From DASQWC01 sp035640475 (GTDB lineage Bacteria > Actinomycetota > JAICYB01): a stretch of 29,866 bases of DNA. The stretch is from the NCBI GenBank assembly GCA_035640475.1, contig DASQWC010000143.1, forward strand, positions 1 to 29,866. Direction: 5' to 3'. Position numbers and translations under genes: made by a program. Under the pieces are notes generated by a model. The model was not told the DNA's origin, searched no databases, and saw only the letters and a list, made by a program, of their open reading frames with translations. This document shows, in pieces, positions 1 to 7,490 of this stretch; the stretch's first letter is position 1; the number at the start of each line of letters is the position of its first letter.

Positions 1-285
1 GTTTCCGGTCAGATCGAGGTCCCAAACGATGTTGGCAAGGCCCGGGTCCGACGTGCTGAATGCGTCGTAGGCTTCCAAGCCGTACGTGATGCACTCGACA
101 GCAGAGCCGCCCTCCTCGCAGACCTCGTTGGTATCACTGAAGGTGATCTCTTTGATGTCAAAACCCGTTGCGTCGTTCTCGTCGGTTCGTGACCCCGATG
201 CCGCATTAGCGAAGGTCGCGTGCAAAGCGATGGCTAAGACGATGGCCAAGGGAATGGCCGCCCATCGCGTATGAGGGAGCCGCAT
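1..285 (-). CDS. Secreted protein, C-terminus cut by window edge
   Basis: An open frame of 95 codons runs from an ATG at 285 to the window edge, so the 3' part of the gene is missing. AGGAAGG lies 7-8 bases upstream of the ATG. Residues 1-28 form a signal peptide (basic start, hydrophobic AIPLAIVLAIAL, then ATFANA as likely cleavage site). The mature part begins with an acidic stretch and then DIKEITFSD, two cysteines and IVWDLDLTGN. This resembles the mature starts of the proteins at 315-1259 (DVKSMSHS, LLWEFDFNGDG) and 2294-3475 (DVKTVRWW, LISFDLNANPN), so the three are probably paralogues. It is the last visible gene of the minus-strand surface locus, 29 bases after its neighbour. No enzymatic motif is visible and the function is unknown. 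Confidence 0.75.
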   Translation of the reverse strand, partial: MRLPHTRWAAIPLAIVLAIALHATFANAASGSRTDENDATGFDIKEITFSDTNEVCEEGGSAVECITYGLEAYDAFSTSDPGLANIVWDLDLTGN

Positions 286-314
286 CGGAAAAACCTTCCT
301 CATCGAAGCGCTGC

Positions 315-1259
315 CTAGCCCGTGTCGTCCGGGACGTGTTGGACGGTATCGCTGGGAGGGAAAGAGGATGCGAACGAACTGTTTCCGGTCTGTGAACGAG
401 GTTTCCACAGGTCCGAGTGTTCGTCCTGGTCGGGAGTTAGTAATCGTCGCCGCCTCTGGACGGCTCGGATGACGAACAGCGCCAGGATCGCCGCGAGCAC
501 CGGGGCCCCGAGACCGATCGCGAAGCAGCTGCTCCCCGAGCACAGCCCGGAGGTCGCGAAGATGAACGCTCCGCCGATGCCGCCGGCGACTGCACCTACC
601 ACGTCACCAACCGTCTCGCCGACGACGTTGTCGACGAACTCACCGATACGCTCGAAGACTCCTCCCCCCGAGCGCCTGCTGCCCTCTGCGCGGGTGGGAA
701 CGGTCTCGTCGGCCCCCCGGCGCGGCTCGGGGGCCGAAATACCGCCGTGCGAGACCAGGCTGCCCTCCGGGGCGACGTCCTCCACGCCGTTGAAATCGAG
801 CGTGGTAACGCGGTAACCGTAGGTCCCCGACTGAAGCCGGCAGCACTCGACCAGGTCGATCAAGGGCAGGGTTATCTCGATAGCGTTGCCCGAGACGAAC
901 CGAGCGTCTGCAGTCGCCCAGACCTCGGGACCGCACTCCTCACTCAGCGATCCCCTGAGAATGTTTGTCGTAAGGCCGAGTCGGCTGAATCTGATGCAAC
1001 CTTCGGCCGGGACACCATCGCCGTTGAAGTCGAATTCCCAAAGCAAAGAGAAAACCTCGCTTGGTGCGAAGGGCTCGTACATCTCGAGGCGGTAGGTGAC
1101 CGATTCGGAGTTATTGGAGTGGCTCATGCTCTTGACGTCCAAAACGCCGGCGGCGTCGTCGGGGTCGGCGGACGAGCCCGAATCGGCGCGCGCTACCGGT
1201 GCGAGCGCGACAAGTAAGACCGACGTGGCCGTCGCCGCGATTTTGGAACGGAGTCTCAT
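315..1259 (-). CDS. Secreted beta-domain protein with C-terminal membrane anchor
   Basis: The 314-residue reading starts at ATG 1259, whose ATGA overlaps the stop of the DUF916-type gene upstream. A longer frame to 1394 exists but would run inside that gene, while the ATG at 1259 gives an ideal signal peptide (MRLRSKIAATATSVLLVALAPVARA). Residues about 38-172 form a beta-rich domain with DVKSMSH, LLWEFDFNGDG and several cysteines, similar to the N-terminal half of the WxL-like protein at 2294-3475. A charged, low-complexity linker follows. Residues about 205-266 are rich in Gly/Val/Ala and contain one or two membrane segments, ending in a QRRRRLL stop-transfer and a polar cytoplasmic tail of about 45 residues. 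It is likely a membrane-anchored surface protein co-translated with its neighbour. I do not recognise a named family. Confidence 0.75.
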   Translation of the reverse strand: MRLRSKIAATATSVLLVALAPVARADSGSSADPDDAAGVLDVKSMSHSNNSESVTYRLEMYEPFAPSEVFSLLWEFDFNGDGVPAEGCIRFSRLGLTTNILRGSLSEECGPEVWATADARFVSGNAIEITLPLIDLVECCRLQSGTYGYRVTTLDFNGVEDVAPEGSLVSHGGISAPEPRRGADETVPTRAEGSRRSGGGVFERIGEFVDNVVGETVGDVVGAVAGGIGGAFIFATSGLCSGSSCFAIGLGAPVLAAILALFVIRAVQRRRRLLTPDQDEHSDLWKPRSQTGNSSFASSFPPSDTVQHVPDDTG

Positions 1260-2221
1260 GTCAATGACCGTTCGCGGCCGCGGGCCTGATACGCGGTCGT
1301 CGCCATGCGCCGCGGACGAGGGCGCAGCCGAGTCAGGGCTATCAATGCGCCTATGCCAATAAAGACGCAGGCGATCATGATGAGCCAAAGCCACGAAACG
1401 AGCTTCACCGCCACCGGCATGCTCGAGATGCGGCGAAACGGAACGCCCGCGGCCCGTGTGTCGAACGAGGCCACGGCGCGGCGGCTCCCGAACAAGGGCG
1501 GATCATCCCACCTTGCGATGAATGTCGACTTACCTTTGGGGATGAGATAAACCTCGCTCGGCGTTAGCGGGATGCTGGCTACGCGCTCACCTCCTTCAGT
1601 GACATCGACCGTTCCCTTCGCCGTGAACAACAGGTTTCCGACGTTCCTCAACTCCACCCTGAAGATTCGAGATCGTCCGCGACTGGCGACGTGAACAGGT
1701 CCGATCTCGGTCTTGAGACTGGGTGTGCCCGGTATCCGAACACGTGTGATGAGGGCGACGCGTTGTTCGACGCTGATGCCGCCGGGCGTCGGTTCGCCGT
1801 CCCGCGACGCCACGATTGCGCCGAGGTGGTCTCCTGGAGAGAGCGCATCGGGAACCCTCACTGCGAATCCGACGAAGACTTGGTCCTTCCCCGGAACCTC
1901 GACATCGGATCGCTCGAGCTGCACCCAGGCGCCGACACTCTTCATGCGCTGGCCGGGATCAACCGGCGCAACGCCTCCACCCCGAGGTGTGACGACGTCG
2001 GCCGCGTAGAGGCGCAAGGTTATCGGCTTGTCGGAGAAATTGACGACCACGATGCCGTCCTCGATGGATGTTCCGGCCTTGACTGCGTATTGGTAATGCC
2101 CGTCCTCCAGCGTGGTCTTTCCGGACAGCGCCGGCTTGAGGCCGAACTCAGCTCCCCTTGCCTGTGCCAGCCATGGAAGCCGCGGCTTTGCCGACGCCGG
2201 CATCCCAAGCGTGACAAGCAA
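1256..2221 (-). CDS. DUF916/WxL-interacting-type membrane protein
   Basis: The protein is about 321 residues from TTG 2221. Residues 24-140 (EFGLKPALSG, HYQYAVKAGTSIEDGIVVVNFSDKPITLRLYAAD, then a VxFxVxVPDALSPGDHLGAIVAS strand pair) match the beta-sandwich pattern of the DUF916 family. In Firmicutes that family partners with WxL surface proteins and binds peptidoglycan. Residues 165-265 form a second beta domain. One membrane helix (about 272-297) is followed by an Arg-rich cytoplasmic tail. The start is uncertain. TTG 2221 falls inside the hydrophobic core, and the frame stays open upstream to a TAG at 2294, encoding RDPRAGLKAGAGIALLLV, a natural signal-peptide front. No ATG, GTG or TTG lies there, so a CTG (2281 or 2290) may be used. 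The gene sits directly after the WxL-like gene, as expected for an interacting pair. The family call is by pattern only. Confidence 0.75.
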   Translation of the reverse strand: MLVTLGMPASAKPRLPWLAQARGAEFGLKPALSGKTTLEDGHYQYAVKAGTSIEDGIVVVNFSDKPITLRLYAADVVTPRGGGVAPVDPGQRMKSVGAWVQLERSDVEVPGKDQVFVGFAVRVPDALSPGDHLGAIVASRDGEPTPGGISVEQRVALITRVRIPGTPSLKTEIGPVHVASRGRSRIFRVELRNVGNLLFTAKGTVDVTEGGERVASIPLTPSEVYLIPKGKSTFIARWDDPPLFGSRRAVASFDTRAAGVPFRRISSMPVAVKLVSWLWLIMIACVFIGIGALIALTRLRPRPRRMATTAYQARGRERSLT

Positions 2222-2225
2222 AAGT

Positions 2226-2265
2226 GCGATCCCCGCGCCGGCCTTTAGACCGGCGCGGGGATCGC
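2226..2265 (-). terminator. Strong hairpin after WxL-like gene, inside next gene's leader
   Basis: Two perfectly complementary 16-base arms (2226-2241 and 2250-2265, GCGATCCCCGCGCCGG on the plus strand) flank an 8-base loop. In the minus direction the hairpin starts 28 bases after the TAG at 2294 and is followed by ACTTTTG. That is the shape of an intrinsic terminator with a short T-run. It could end or weaken transcription between the WxL-like and DUF916 genes. The same bases appear to encode the front of the DUF916 signal peptide. Confidence 0.6.
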
Positions 2266-2293
2266 GAATCGATGAGTGCAGAAACCTCAGCGT

Positions 2294-3475
2294 CTATCCC
2301 GTGATCGTGTAGCGAAGCTTGCCCGTATACGACCCTGCGGGCGCGGACATCGGCACCGTGAGGGTCAGTGTGCTGCCCGCCTGCTTGAACGATCCCTGTG
2401 TCGTCGCTGGAGCATTGGCGATCGTCGTCGGCGCCGAGTACGACTGTCCGGGGTCGGGGTCGCCCCCGGGCCCAGCTACGAAGGCGGTGTCGATCGTCGA
2501 CTGCGGGGTCGGGTTGTCTCCCGGTCCGGGCGGCACCTGGCTGATGCTCGTCCCAGCCTTGAATTTCAAGTTCGTGAAGCTGATGTTCCCGCTGGTCGCC
2601 TTGAGGCTCGTTGCCTCGACGGTTACCGTCCAGGGATTACCGACCTGCGGGGGTGCATTCCTGGTGTTGATGTAGTCGATGTCGCCAACGTTTGCGACTT
2701 TGGTGGAGCCCGGCGGCGCCGAGCCCAGTGCCACGCTCGGCTCTACTGCGTTGATCGAGAGGACATCATCGGCCGGTGCCCCGTTGCTGACCGTTTGCTC
2801 GTCGAAGGCCTGAATGGGGTCCGGCGCGCCCGGTGGCGGTGGCGGTGGAGGTGGCGGTGGAGGCGACTCACCGAACGTGTGCGTGAAGACAGCCGCCGCG
2901 TTGTCGGGAACCTCGTCGACCTCGTTCAGTGCGTTCGTGTTCGAAAGACGGAAGTTGTAGGAGGGTGCGGCCGCAGCCAGCCCGTTGGCAACGAGCTCCG
3001 ACTTGGGGATCTTGATCTGCACCGTGTTCGGCGACGGTTGCGGCACCGTGACGAAGTAGCTGTTCGTGGACTCGGTCTGGCAGTTCGGGAACAGCGTGCC
3101 GATCCAGTTGGCGCCCGATTGCGCGATCCGCACACACAACTCGGCAGGGATGCCGTCCGGTCCGCCGACGTTGGGGTTCGCGTTCAGGTCGAACGAGATC
3201 AGCGCACGTGCGTCTGCCGACGTCACACTGTCGTCCTGAGTGGCGAACTCCAGAACGATGCCGGCCGTTGTTACAGCGGGATCAGGATCGATGTCTGCCT
3301 CGTCCCACCAGCGCACGGTCTTCACATCACCCTCGTCGGGCGTCCCCGTACGACCGGTCGTCTCATCCGGGTCGGTCGCGACTTGAAATGCGGCCGCGTT
3401 CGGTGCGACCCCAGCGAGCAGCCCGGCAATCACAACCAAGATCAGCCCCGCTTTACCCGCTACCTTCCGTGGCAC
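2294..3475 (-). CDS. Secreted WxL-like surface protein
   Basis: About 393 residues. Two adjacent GTG codons (3478 and 3475) could start it. AGGAGG at 3482-3487 is 6 bases from the second, so I chose 3475. Residues 1-30 are a signal peptide ending PNAAA. Residues about 50-203 are a beta-rich domain (DVKTVRWW, ALISFDLNANPN, VQIKIPKSELV) shared with the downstream proteins. A run of 11 prolines (about 206-216) joins it to a C-terminal domain (225-393). That domain has the layout of WxL domains: a GDIDYINTRN stretch, PWTVTVEATSL, then LTLTVPMSAPAGSYTGKLRYTI at the end. The two Trp-x-Leu motifs are weakened here to WTV and YTI. In Firmicutes such domains attach non-covalently to peptidoglycan. The adjacent DUF916-type gene supports the assignment. 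Ligand and role are unknown. Confidence 0.72.
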   Translation of the reverse strand: MPRKVAGKAGLILVVIAGLLAGVAPNAAAFQVATDPDETTGRTGTPDEGDVKTVRWWDEADIDPDPAVTTAGIVLEFATQDDSVTSADARALISFDLNANPNVGGPDGIPAELCVRIAQSGANWIGTLFPNCQTESTNSYFVTVPQPSPNTVQIKIPKSELVANGLAAAAPSYNFRLSNTNALNEVDEVPDNAAAVFTHTFGESPPPPPPPPPPPGAPDPIQAFDEQTVSNGAPADDVLSINAVEPSVALGSAPPGSTKVANVGDIDYINTRNAPPQVGNPWTVTVEATSLKATSGNISFTNLKFKAGTSISQVPPGPGDNPTPQSTIDTAFVAGPGGDPDPGQSYSAPTTIANAPATTQGSFKQAGSTLTLTVPMSAPAGSYTGKLRYTITG

Positions 3476-3520
3476 CACATGCCTCCTCTCGAAAGTTCGG
3501 TCGTTGATTGGGGGCCGCGG

Positions 3521-5056
3521 CTACTCGGTCAAGCACCTCGTCTTCAGTGACACACCGTTGATGTTCTTGAGCGTCGTCGGGATCAGACCCGCGCCCGACG
3601 ACGTGATGATGTTTGCGATCTCGTCGGCGTAGTTCGCACCGGTTCTCGGATTCGTGGCGTGCAGCGGTACGTCGCTCGGATTCGAGACCTTGCAGATCCA
3701 GCCATCCTCGGCGATGTAGTCATAGGCGTGAGGGGCAATGGGGTTGGCACCCGTGGCTCGGTACACGTTGTAGATGTTCTTCAGCGCCGGGTAGTCGGTC
3801 GTGTTCAGCGAGCTGTCTGTGTTGAAGACCGACTTGCCGTCGATCTGCCCGAGATCGAATCCCGCGGCCTTCTCAGCGCCGGCCGGCTGCGGCCACAGGA
3901 AGTACGTCGTGTAGGCCATCCAGTACACCGACATCTGCGTGCCGCCGTAGAGCGTCCCGTTCCCATCACCGTCCGGATCGAAGAAGAAGTCCGGGCAGGA
4001 GCCGCTCGAGAGGGTCCACGGCGACGTTCCCGCCGATGTGATGTCGAGTGCCGGGCCGCCGGGTCGCGCCGCCAGCTGGAAGGTATCGGTCGTCGCACCG
4101 ACTACGAAGTAGTGGGTGTCTACCGTCAACCCGCCGGGCACCGCACCGCCCGTGCCCGTCTTCGGTGTGAGCTGCTCACCGTTGGCCCAACCGTGACCGG
4201 CCGATGTGAAGGTGTTCGTCCCGGCATCGGCCGTCGGTGAGACAGTCTTGCCCGCGTAGATCGCGCAATCCCGGATCGGCTTCGGGTCGTTCTCGAAGAT
4301 GACTCTCTCGCCGTTCGTCAGGTTGCTGTCCTTGTACTGCGTTGAGGTCGGAGCACCGACCGGACGCACACAGTTCGCGCTGTCGGAGATGCCCAGGAAG
4401 ACCTGCCAGCTCTGGTTGGTGCCCGAGCTGCTTGGTTGGGCCCAGACATACATGGGCACGGCCGGTCCACCGACGTCGTCCCAGGAGTCGATCGTGCAGT
4501 CGCCCCAGATCTTCTGGAGCTGCGTGACAGTCAGCGTATTGATCCCGGCAGCGGGCGAAGTACCGTCTCCGGGACCGGTGCGAAAACTCCCCCACGCGAG
4601 GCCGTCTCGCGCGTACGCGACGAAGCGTCGCGAGTCTCCATCGGCGGACACGCGAGCACGCGACGAGCGAGCGTAGTCGATGCGCGTCACGCCGGGGTTC
4701 CCGAATTCCTTGAGGATCGTGATGCCGTGGCTCGACCCCACCGGGAAGAAGCTCAATGCAACGTCGTGGCTGTAGTTTTCGGTATTCGGGATGGCCGCCG
4801 CGCCCGAAGGCTGCGACGCGGCGCACGTGCTGTTCTTCGGTCTATCTGTGCTGCTGGTGCCGACCGTCAGGCAGCCGACCGAGTTGTTGTAGGCGGAATC
4901 GAGCCTCTGCATCACGTCGAACGTGCCGTCGGACCCTTGGCCGCGGATGAACTGCACCGCGTTGTCAGGGACCGCCACTGCGCGGGGACCCGCCAGGGCA
5001 ACGACCAAACCAATCGCCGCGATTACCTCTGCGGCCTTTCTTGCATGGCGAACCAT
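3521..5056 (-). CDS. PstS-like periplasmic-binding-fold protein with inserted domain
   Basis: 511 residues from ATG 5056, chosen because GGAGG lies 6 bases upstream and a signal peptide (VIAAIGLVVALAGPRAVA) follows; the frame is open to 5101. The mature start, FIRGQGSDGTFDVMQRLDS, and later ITRIDYARSSRA, FVAYARDGLAWG, LTVTQLQKIWGDC and the PSSSGTNQSWQVFLG loop follow the order of PstS/PBP-type phosphate-binding proteins. Residues about 272-352 look inserted: NTFTSAGHGW, THYFVVGATTDTFQLA and ALDITSAGTSPWTL resemble a module common in phage tail and large surface proteins. The insert is bracketed by C264 and C354. A DPDGDGNG loop (360-367) looks calcium-binding. No permease genes accompany it, so it may be a surface ligand-binding protein rather than a transporter subunit. 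A PHO-box-like repeat lies upstream. Confidence 0.78.
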   Translation of the reverse strand: MVRHARKAAEVIAAIGLVVALAGPRAVAVPDNAVQFIRGQGSDGTFDVMQRLDSAYNNSVGCLTVGTSSTDRPKNSTCAASQPSGAAAIPNTENYSHDVALSFFPVGSSHGITILKEFGNPGVTRIDYARSSRARVSADGDSRRFVAYARDGLAWGSFRTGPGDGTSPAAGINTLTVTQLQKIWGDCTIDSWDDVGGPAVPMYVWAQPSSSGTNQSWQVFLGISDSANCVRPVGAPTSTQYKDSNLTNGERVIFENDPKPIRDCAIYAGKTVSPTADAGTNTFTSAGHGWANGEQLTPKTGTGGAVPGGLTVDTHYFVVGATTDTFQLAARPGGPALDITSAGTSPWTLSSGSCPDFFFDPDGDGNGTLYGGTQMSVYWMAYTTYFLWPQPAGAEKAAGFDLGQIDGKSVFNTDSSLNTTDYPALKNIYNVYRATGANPIAPHAYDYIAEDGWICKVSNPSDVPLHATNPRTGANYADEIANIITSSGAGLIPTTLKNINGVSLKTRCLTE

Positions 5057-5147
5057 GCAGCGCCTCCTTCCGCGATCGTCGAGAACTACCCCTGGGGCCA
5101 CCGTCAGGAGGTATACGCGCGACTCTTGGCCGAGCCGAGTCGAGCCC

Positions 5148-5169
5148 GTGAACGCCCAGTGAACGCTCT
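5148..5169 (-). promoter_or_regulatory. PHO-box-like direct repeat upstream of PstS-like gene
   Basis: Read on the minus strand, GTTCAC occurs twice at an exact 11-base period (GTTCACTGGGC then GTTCACGGGCT; plus-strand copies start at 5148 and 5159, each GTGAACGC). Tandem 11-nt units beginning GTTCAC(C) are the known layout of PhoP-binding PHO boxes in actinomycetes. The site is about 92 bases upstream of the ATG at 5056, with possible -10 sequences AAGAGT (5122-5127) or GTATAC (5111-5116) between. Phosphate control is an inference from this pattern and the PstS-like product. Confidence 0.5.
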
Positions 5170-5196
5170 AGCAGTGGACGGCGGCCGGGGTCTTGC

Positions 5197-6567
5197 CTAG
5201 CGAGGGGTCGGTTTATACGGGCCCTCGCCGGGCGTATCCGCGTCATAGCGGCCGGGAGCGCCCGGATCCTCGCCCGGCTCGAAGTAAGGCTGAACCTGGA
5301 CGTAGCCTCGCGCCTCCGGATCGGATGCCTCGTAGTACGAGATAGCCCAGGCACCTTCGGGCCTGAACTTCACCCGTTTGCCGGCGGGAATACGGGTCGG
5401 ACCCCATCCGAACGAGTTGAAGTGCAGCTCCTTCGTCTCGCTCGTCTCATTAATGAAACTGATGTCCTCGGCCACTATCGACACGAGGTTGACCGGGACG
5501 AACCCGCGCTCGGTGATGAATACTTCCTGTCCGACGCGAAACTGCTTGTTCTTGATCTCTCGCGACGAGCGGGCCGGCTTGGGCAAGGGGCGCGGCCGCG
5601 GGGTTGCGCCGGCGACGTTCGGTACGACGCGTTTGCGCCCGTCCCAGGTTCCGTATCGACGATCAACGACGACCTTCGCCGAGCGGAGGCGCTTCTCAAC
5701 GACGGCTTGGAGCCGCCTTTCGCCGAGCTCCCTGATCGAGCCACCGACCACGCTGCGGATCTCCTTCAACGGCGGAAGCGGACGGCTCTCGACCAGCAAC
5801 AGATGGTATCCCTCGGGCCGCTTGATCGGCTGCCCGACCTCACCGATGTCTTGCGTGATAGCAGCGCGGTTCAGCTCCGGTTGTAGGTGGTTACGACCAT
5901 TGCATCCCAAGTCCCCGCCCTTGGGCGCAGTTCCCGTGTCGAGCGAGACGTCACGCGCCACGTCGGTAAACGTCTCTCCGCCGACGATGCGCCGTCGCGC
6001 GGCAAGAGCAGCGTCGTAAGTGTCGACGACGATGTCCCTTGTGCAAGGAGTGATGAACTCCTCTTTGTTGCGGCGATAGTAGCTCTCGAGGGTTTCGTTT
6101 GCGGTCAGCTGGCGCTTCAGCGCTGCACGAAAGAGTGCGCGCTCCCTGAGCTGTGCTTGATACCAGACGGGAAAGCTGGCAAAGATGCTGGAATCGCCGA
6201 CGTAGGCGCGAGCTTCGTCGTTACCCTTCTGCCGATCGAGCGACGTGATCTTTGCTCCTCTGTGCTCGAACTCCTCCTTGACGGCGATCGCGGTGATCTG
6301 AATCGTCAACACGTCCGCCGTCAGGTAAGGAGCAGCCTCTTTGCTGAATGCTCGCCCGGCGAAATCTGCAGCGATTCCCTGTTCTTCCTCGATGTAGGCG
6401 ACGTACTTCTCGTTCGACCTCATAGCCTCGAGCTCGCGTTCCAACTGCGACGTGGAGATCGCGGTTCGGTCGACTCGAGCCGCGACGCCGCCGGAACCGC
6501 AGCTCGAAAGCACCGTCAGCAGCGCAACTACCGCGAACGTGGCCATGACGGCGCGCCGGTCGGTCAT
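5197..6567 (-). CDS. Parvulin-type (PpiC/SurA/PrsA-like) lipoprotein with cupredoxin-like tail
   Basis: 456 residues from ATG 6567, which overlaps the stop of the sortase-like gene as ATGA. Residues 1-23 are a lipoprotein signal with lipobox LSSC (C23). Residues about 35-165 form a SurA/PrsA-type helical chaperone arm starting ARVDRTAISTSQLERELE. Residues 170-265 are a PpiC parvulin domain (FTDVARDVSLDTGTAPKGGDLGCNG, QPIKRPEGYHLLLVES), giving peptidyl-prolyl isomerase activity outside the membrane. A Pro/Arg linker leads to residues about 345-427, which have a cupredoxin-like pattern (SFINETSETKELHF, RIPAGKRVKFRPEGAWAISYY, ARGYVQVQP). The usual copper ligands after the His are absent (no Cys or Met), so it is probably structural. 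It likely folds the exported proteins encoded beside it. The family call for the tail is less certain than for PpiC. Confidence 0.78.
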   Translation of the reverse strand: MTDRRAVMATFAVVALLTVLSSCGSGGVAARVDRTAISTSQLERELEAMRSNEKYVAYIEEEQGIAADFAGRAFSKEAAPYLTADVLTIQITAIAVKEEFEHRGAKITSLDRQKGNDEARAYVGDSSIFASFPVWYQAQLRERALFRAALKRQLTANETLESYYRRNKEEFITPCTRDIVVDTYDAALAARRRIVGGETFTDVARDVSLDTGTAPKGGDLGCNGRNHLQPELNRAAITQDIGEVGQPIKRPEGYHLLLVESRPLPPLKEIRSVVGGSIRELGERRLQAVVEKRLRSAKVVVDRRYGTWDGRKRVVPNVAGATPRPRPLPKPARSSREIKNKQFRVGQEVFITERGFVPVNLVSIVAEDISFINETSETKELHFNSFGWGPTRIPAGKRVKFRPEGAWAISYYEASDPEARGYVQVQPYFEPGEDPGAPGRYDADTPGEGPYKPTPR

Positions 6568-7490
6568 AGGGTCGATGGAAGTATGGAGACCAGCCCTTCC
6601 ATCCACGCAAAGAGCAACGCGAGGATGATCGGCGTCGTGAGCAGATACGTGGACCACCGTCTCCACCGTTGATAAAGCGTGTCTGCAACGACAAGTACCG
6701 CGAGCAGCAAGGTTCCCGATAGAGCGACGCCCACGAGCGCACCTGCGTTGCCAGTGAACGTCATGGCACCGGCTTGTCCGGCCAGTCTCGGTGGATCGGG
6801 AGCCGACGATGGATCGCCCTGAAGCTCGGCCTCGACGACGAGGGCGCCCGTCGGCGTGTACGCAGGGTCGGAGGTGACGAGGCTCAGCCATCCCGTCGTT
6901 GATGCCTCGAGGCGCTCGACCTTTCTCGGTTTCAAGCGACTCACTTCTCGAACGCGATACTCGAACCGACCGTACGGCGTGATCGTAGTGACGTTGTCTC
7001 CCGCTCGAAGAAGATCGAGCTTGCCGAACGGCGCGCCGTATGTGGTCCTCCGACCGGCAATGATTGCGTGCCCGGGCTGACCAGGAACATGAGAGCTACG
7101 GAGGTGACCAGGACCGCGTTTGAGTTGCTCGGAATCCGTTCCTTCGACGACGACTTTCCTCAGATGAAGGTCCGGAATCTCCAAGAGCGCGACCGGTGTG
7201 CCTTTGGCGATGGGTGCAGGCTGTCCGTCGGCGCCTCTGCCAAGACCGACTCCGCTGCCAAGGAGACTCTGAAACGCACCTCGCAGACTTCGTTGGGACC
7301 GCTGCTCGCTGATGCCTGCGAGCCCCATCTGGAAGAGGGCGAACAGGAGCATCAATGCGCCCCCCAGGATCAGGGCGCGTGCAAATGTCCGAGCTGGACC
7401 ACGTGTGCCGGCGGGGGATGAGCGCGGACGAAGACGTGCGTCCGCGGCTAGTTCAGAGGTGCGAATCGACCGGGGCTCGAGAACGCGCAT
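6564..7490 (-). CDS. Sortase-fold membrane protein lacking catalytic His, Cys and Arg
   Basis: 308 residues from ATG 7490; the start overlaps the end of the binding-protein gene upstream by 38 bases. A membrane helix at about 39-58 is followed by a class E-like sortase domain (EIPDLHLRKVVVEGT, GPGHLRSSHVPGQPG, AIIAGRRTTYGAPFGKLDLLRAGD, GRFEYRV). In active sortases the pattern is IAGHR, TTC and RLVV. Here the three positions read IAGRR (R147), VTS (S207) and ALVV (A216). I checked the codons in the DNA: CGG, TCC and GCC. All three catalytic residues are therefore replaced and transpeptidation is not expected. Two more helices (about 250-272 and 282-304) end the protein. It may act as a membrane scaffold or a binder of sorting signals. 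It is embedded in the surface-protein operon with ATGA coupling to the PpiC lipoprotein. Confidence 0.8.
   Translation of the reverse strand: MRVLEPRSIRTSELAADARLRPRSSPAGTRGPARTFARALILGGALMLLFALFQMGLAGISEQRSQRSLRGAFQSLLGSGVGLGRGADGQPAPIAKGTPVALLEIPDLHLRKVVVEGTDSEQLKRGPGHLRSSHVPGQPGHAIIAGRRTTYGAPFGKLDLLRAGDNVTTITPYGRFEYRVREVSRLKPRKVERLEASTTGWLSLVTSDPAYTPTGALVVEAELQGDPSSAPDPPRLAGQAGAMTFTGNAGALVGVALSGTLLLAVLVVADTLYQRWRRWSTYLLTTPIILALLFAWMEGLVSILPSTL

Noticed and set aside
9..206. Arg/Thr-rich minus-strand frame near the window start
   Set aside because: The frame from ATG 285, with a signal peptide and ribosome site, explains this region better.
2276..3550. Long plus-strand open frame opposite the WxL-like gene
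   Set aside because: Arg-rich, no domain pattern; the minus strand carries a signal peptide, ribosome site and coherent domains.
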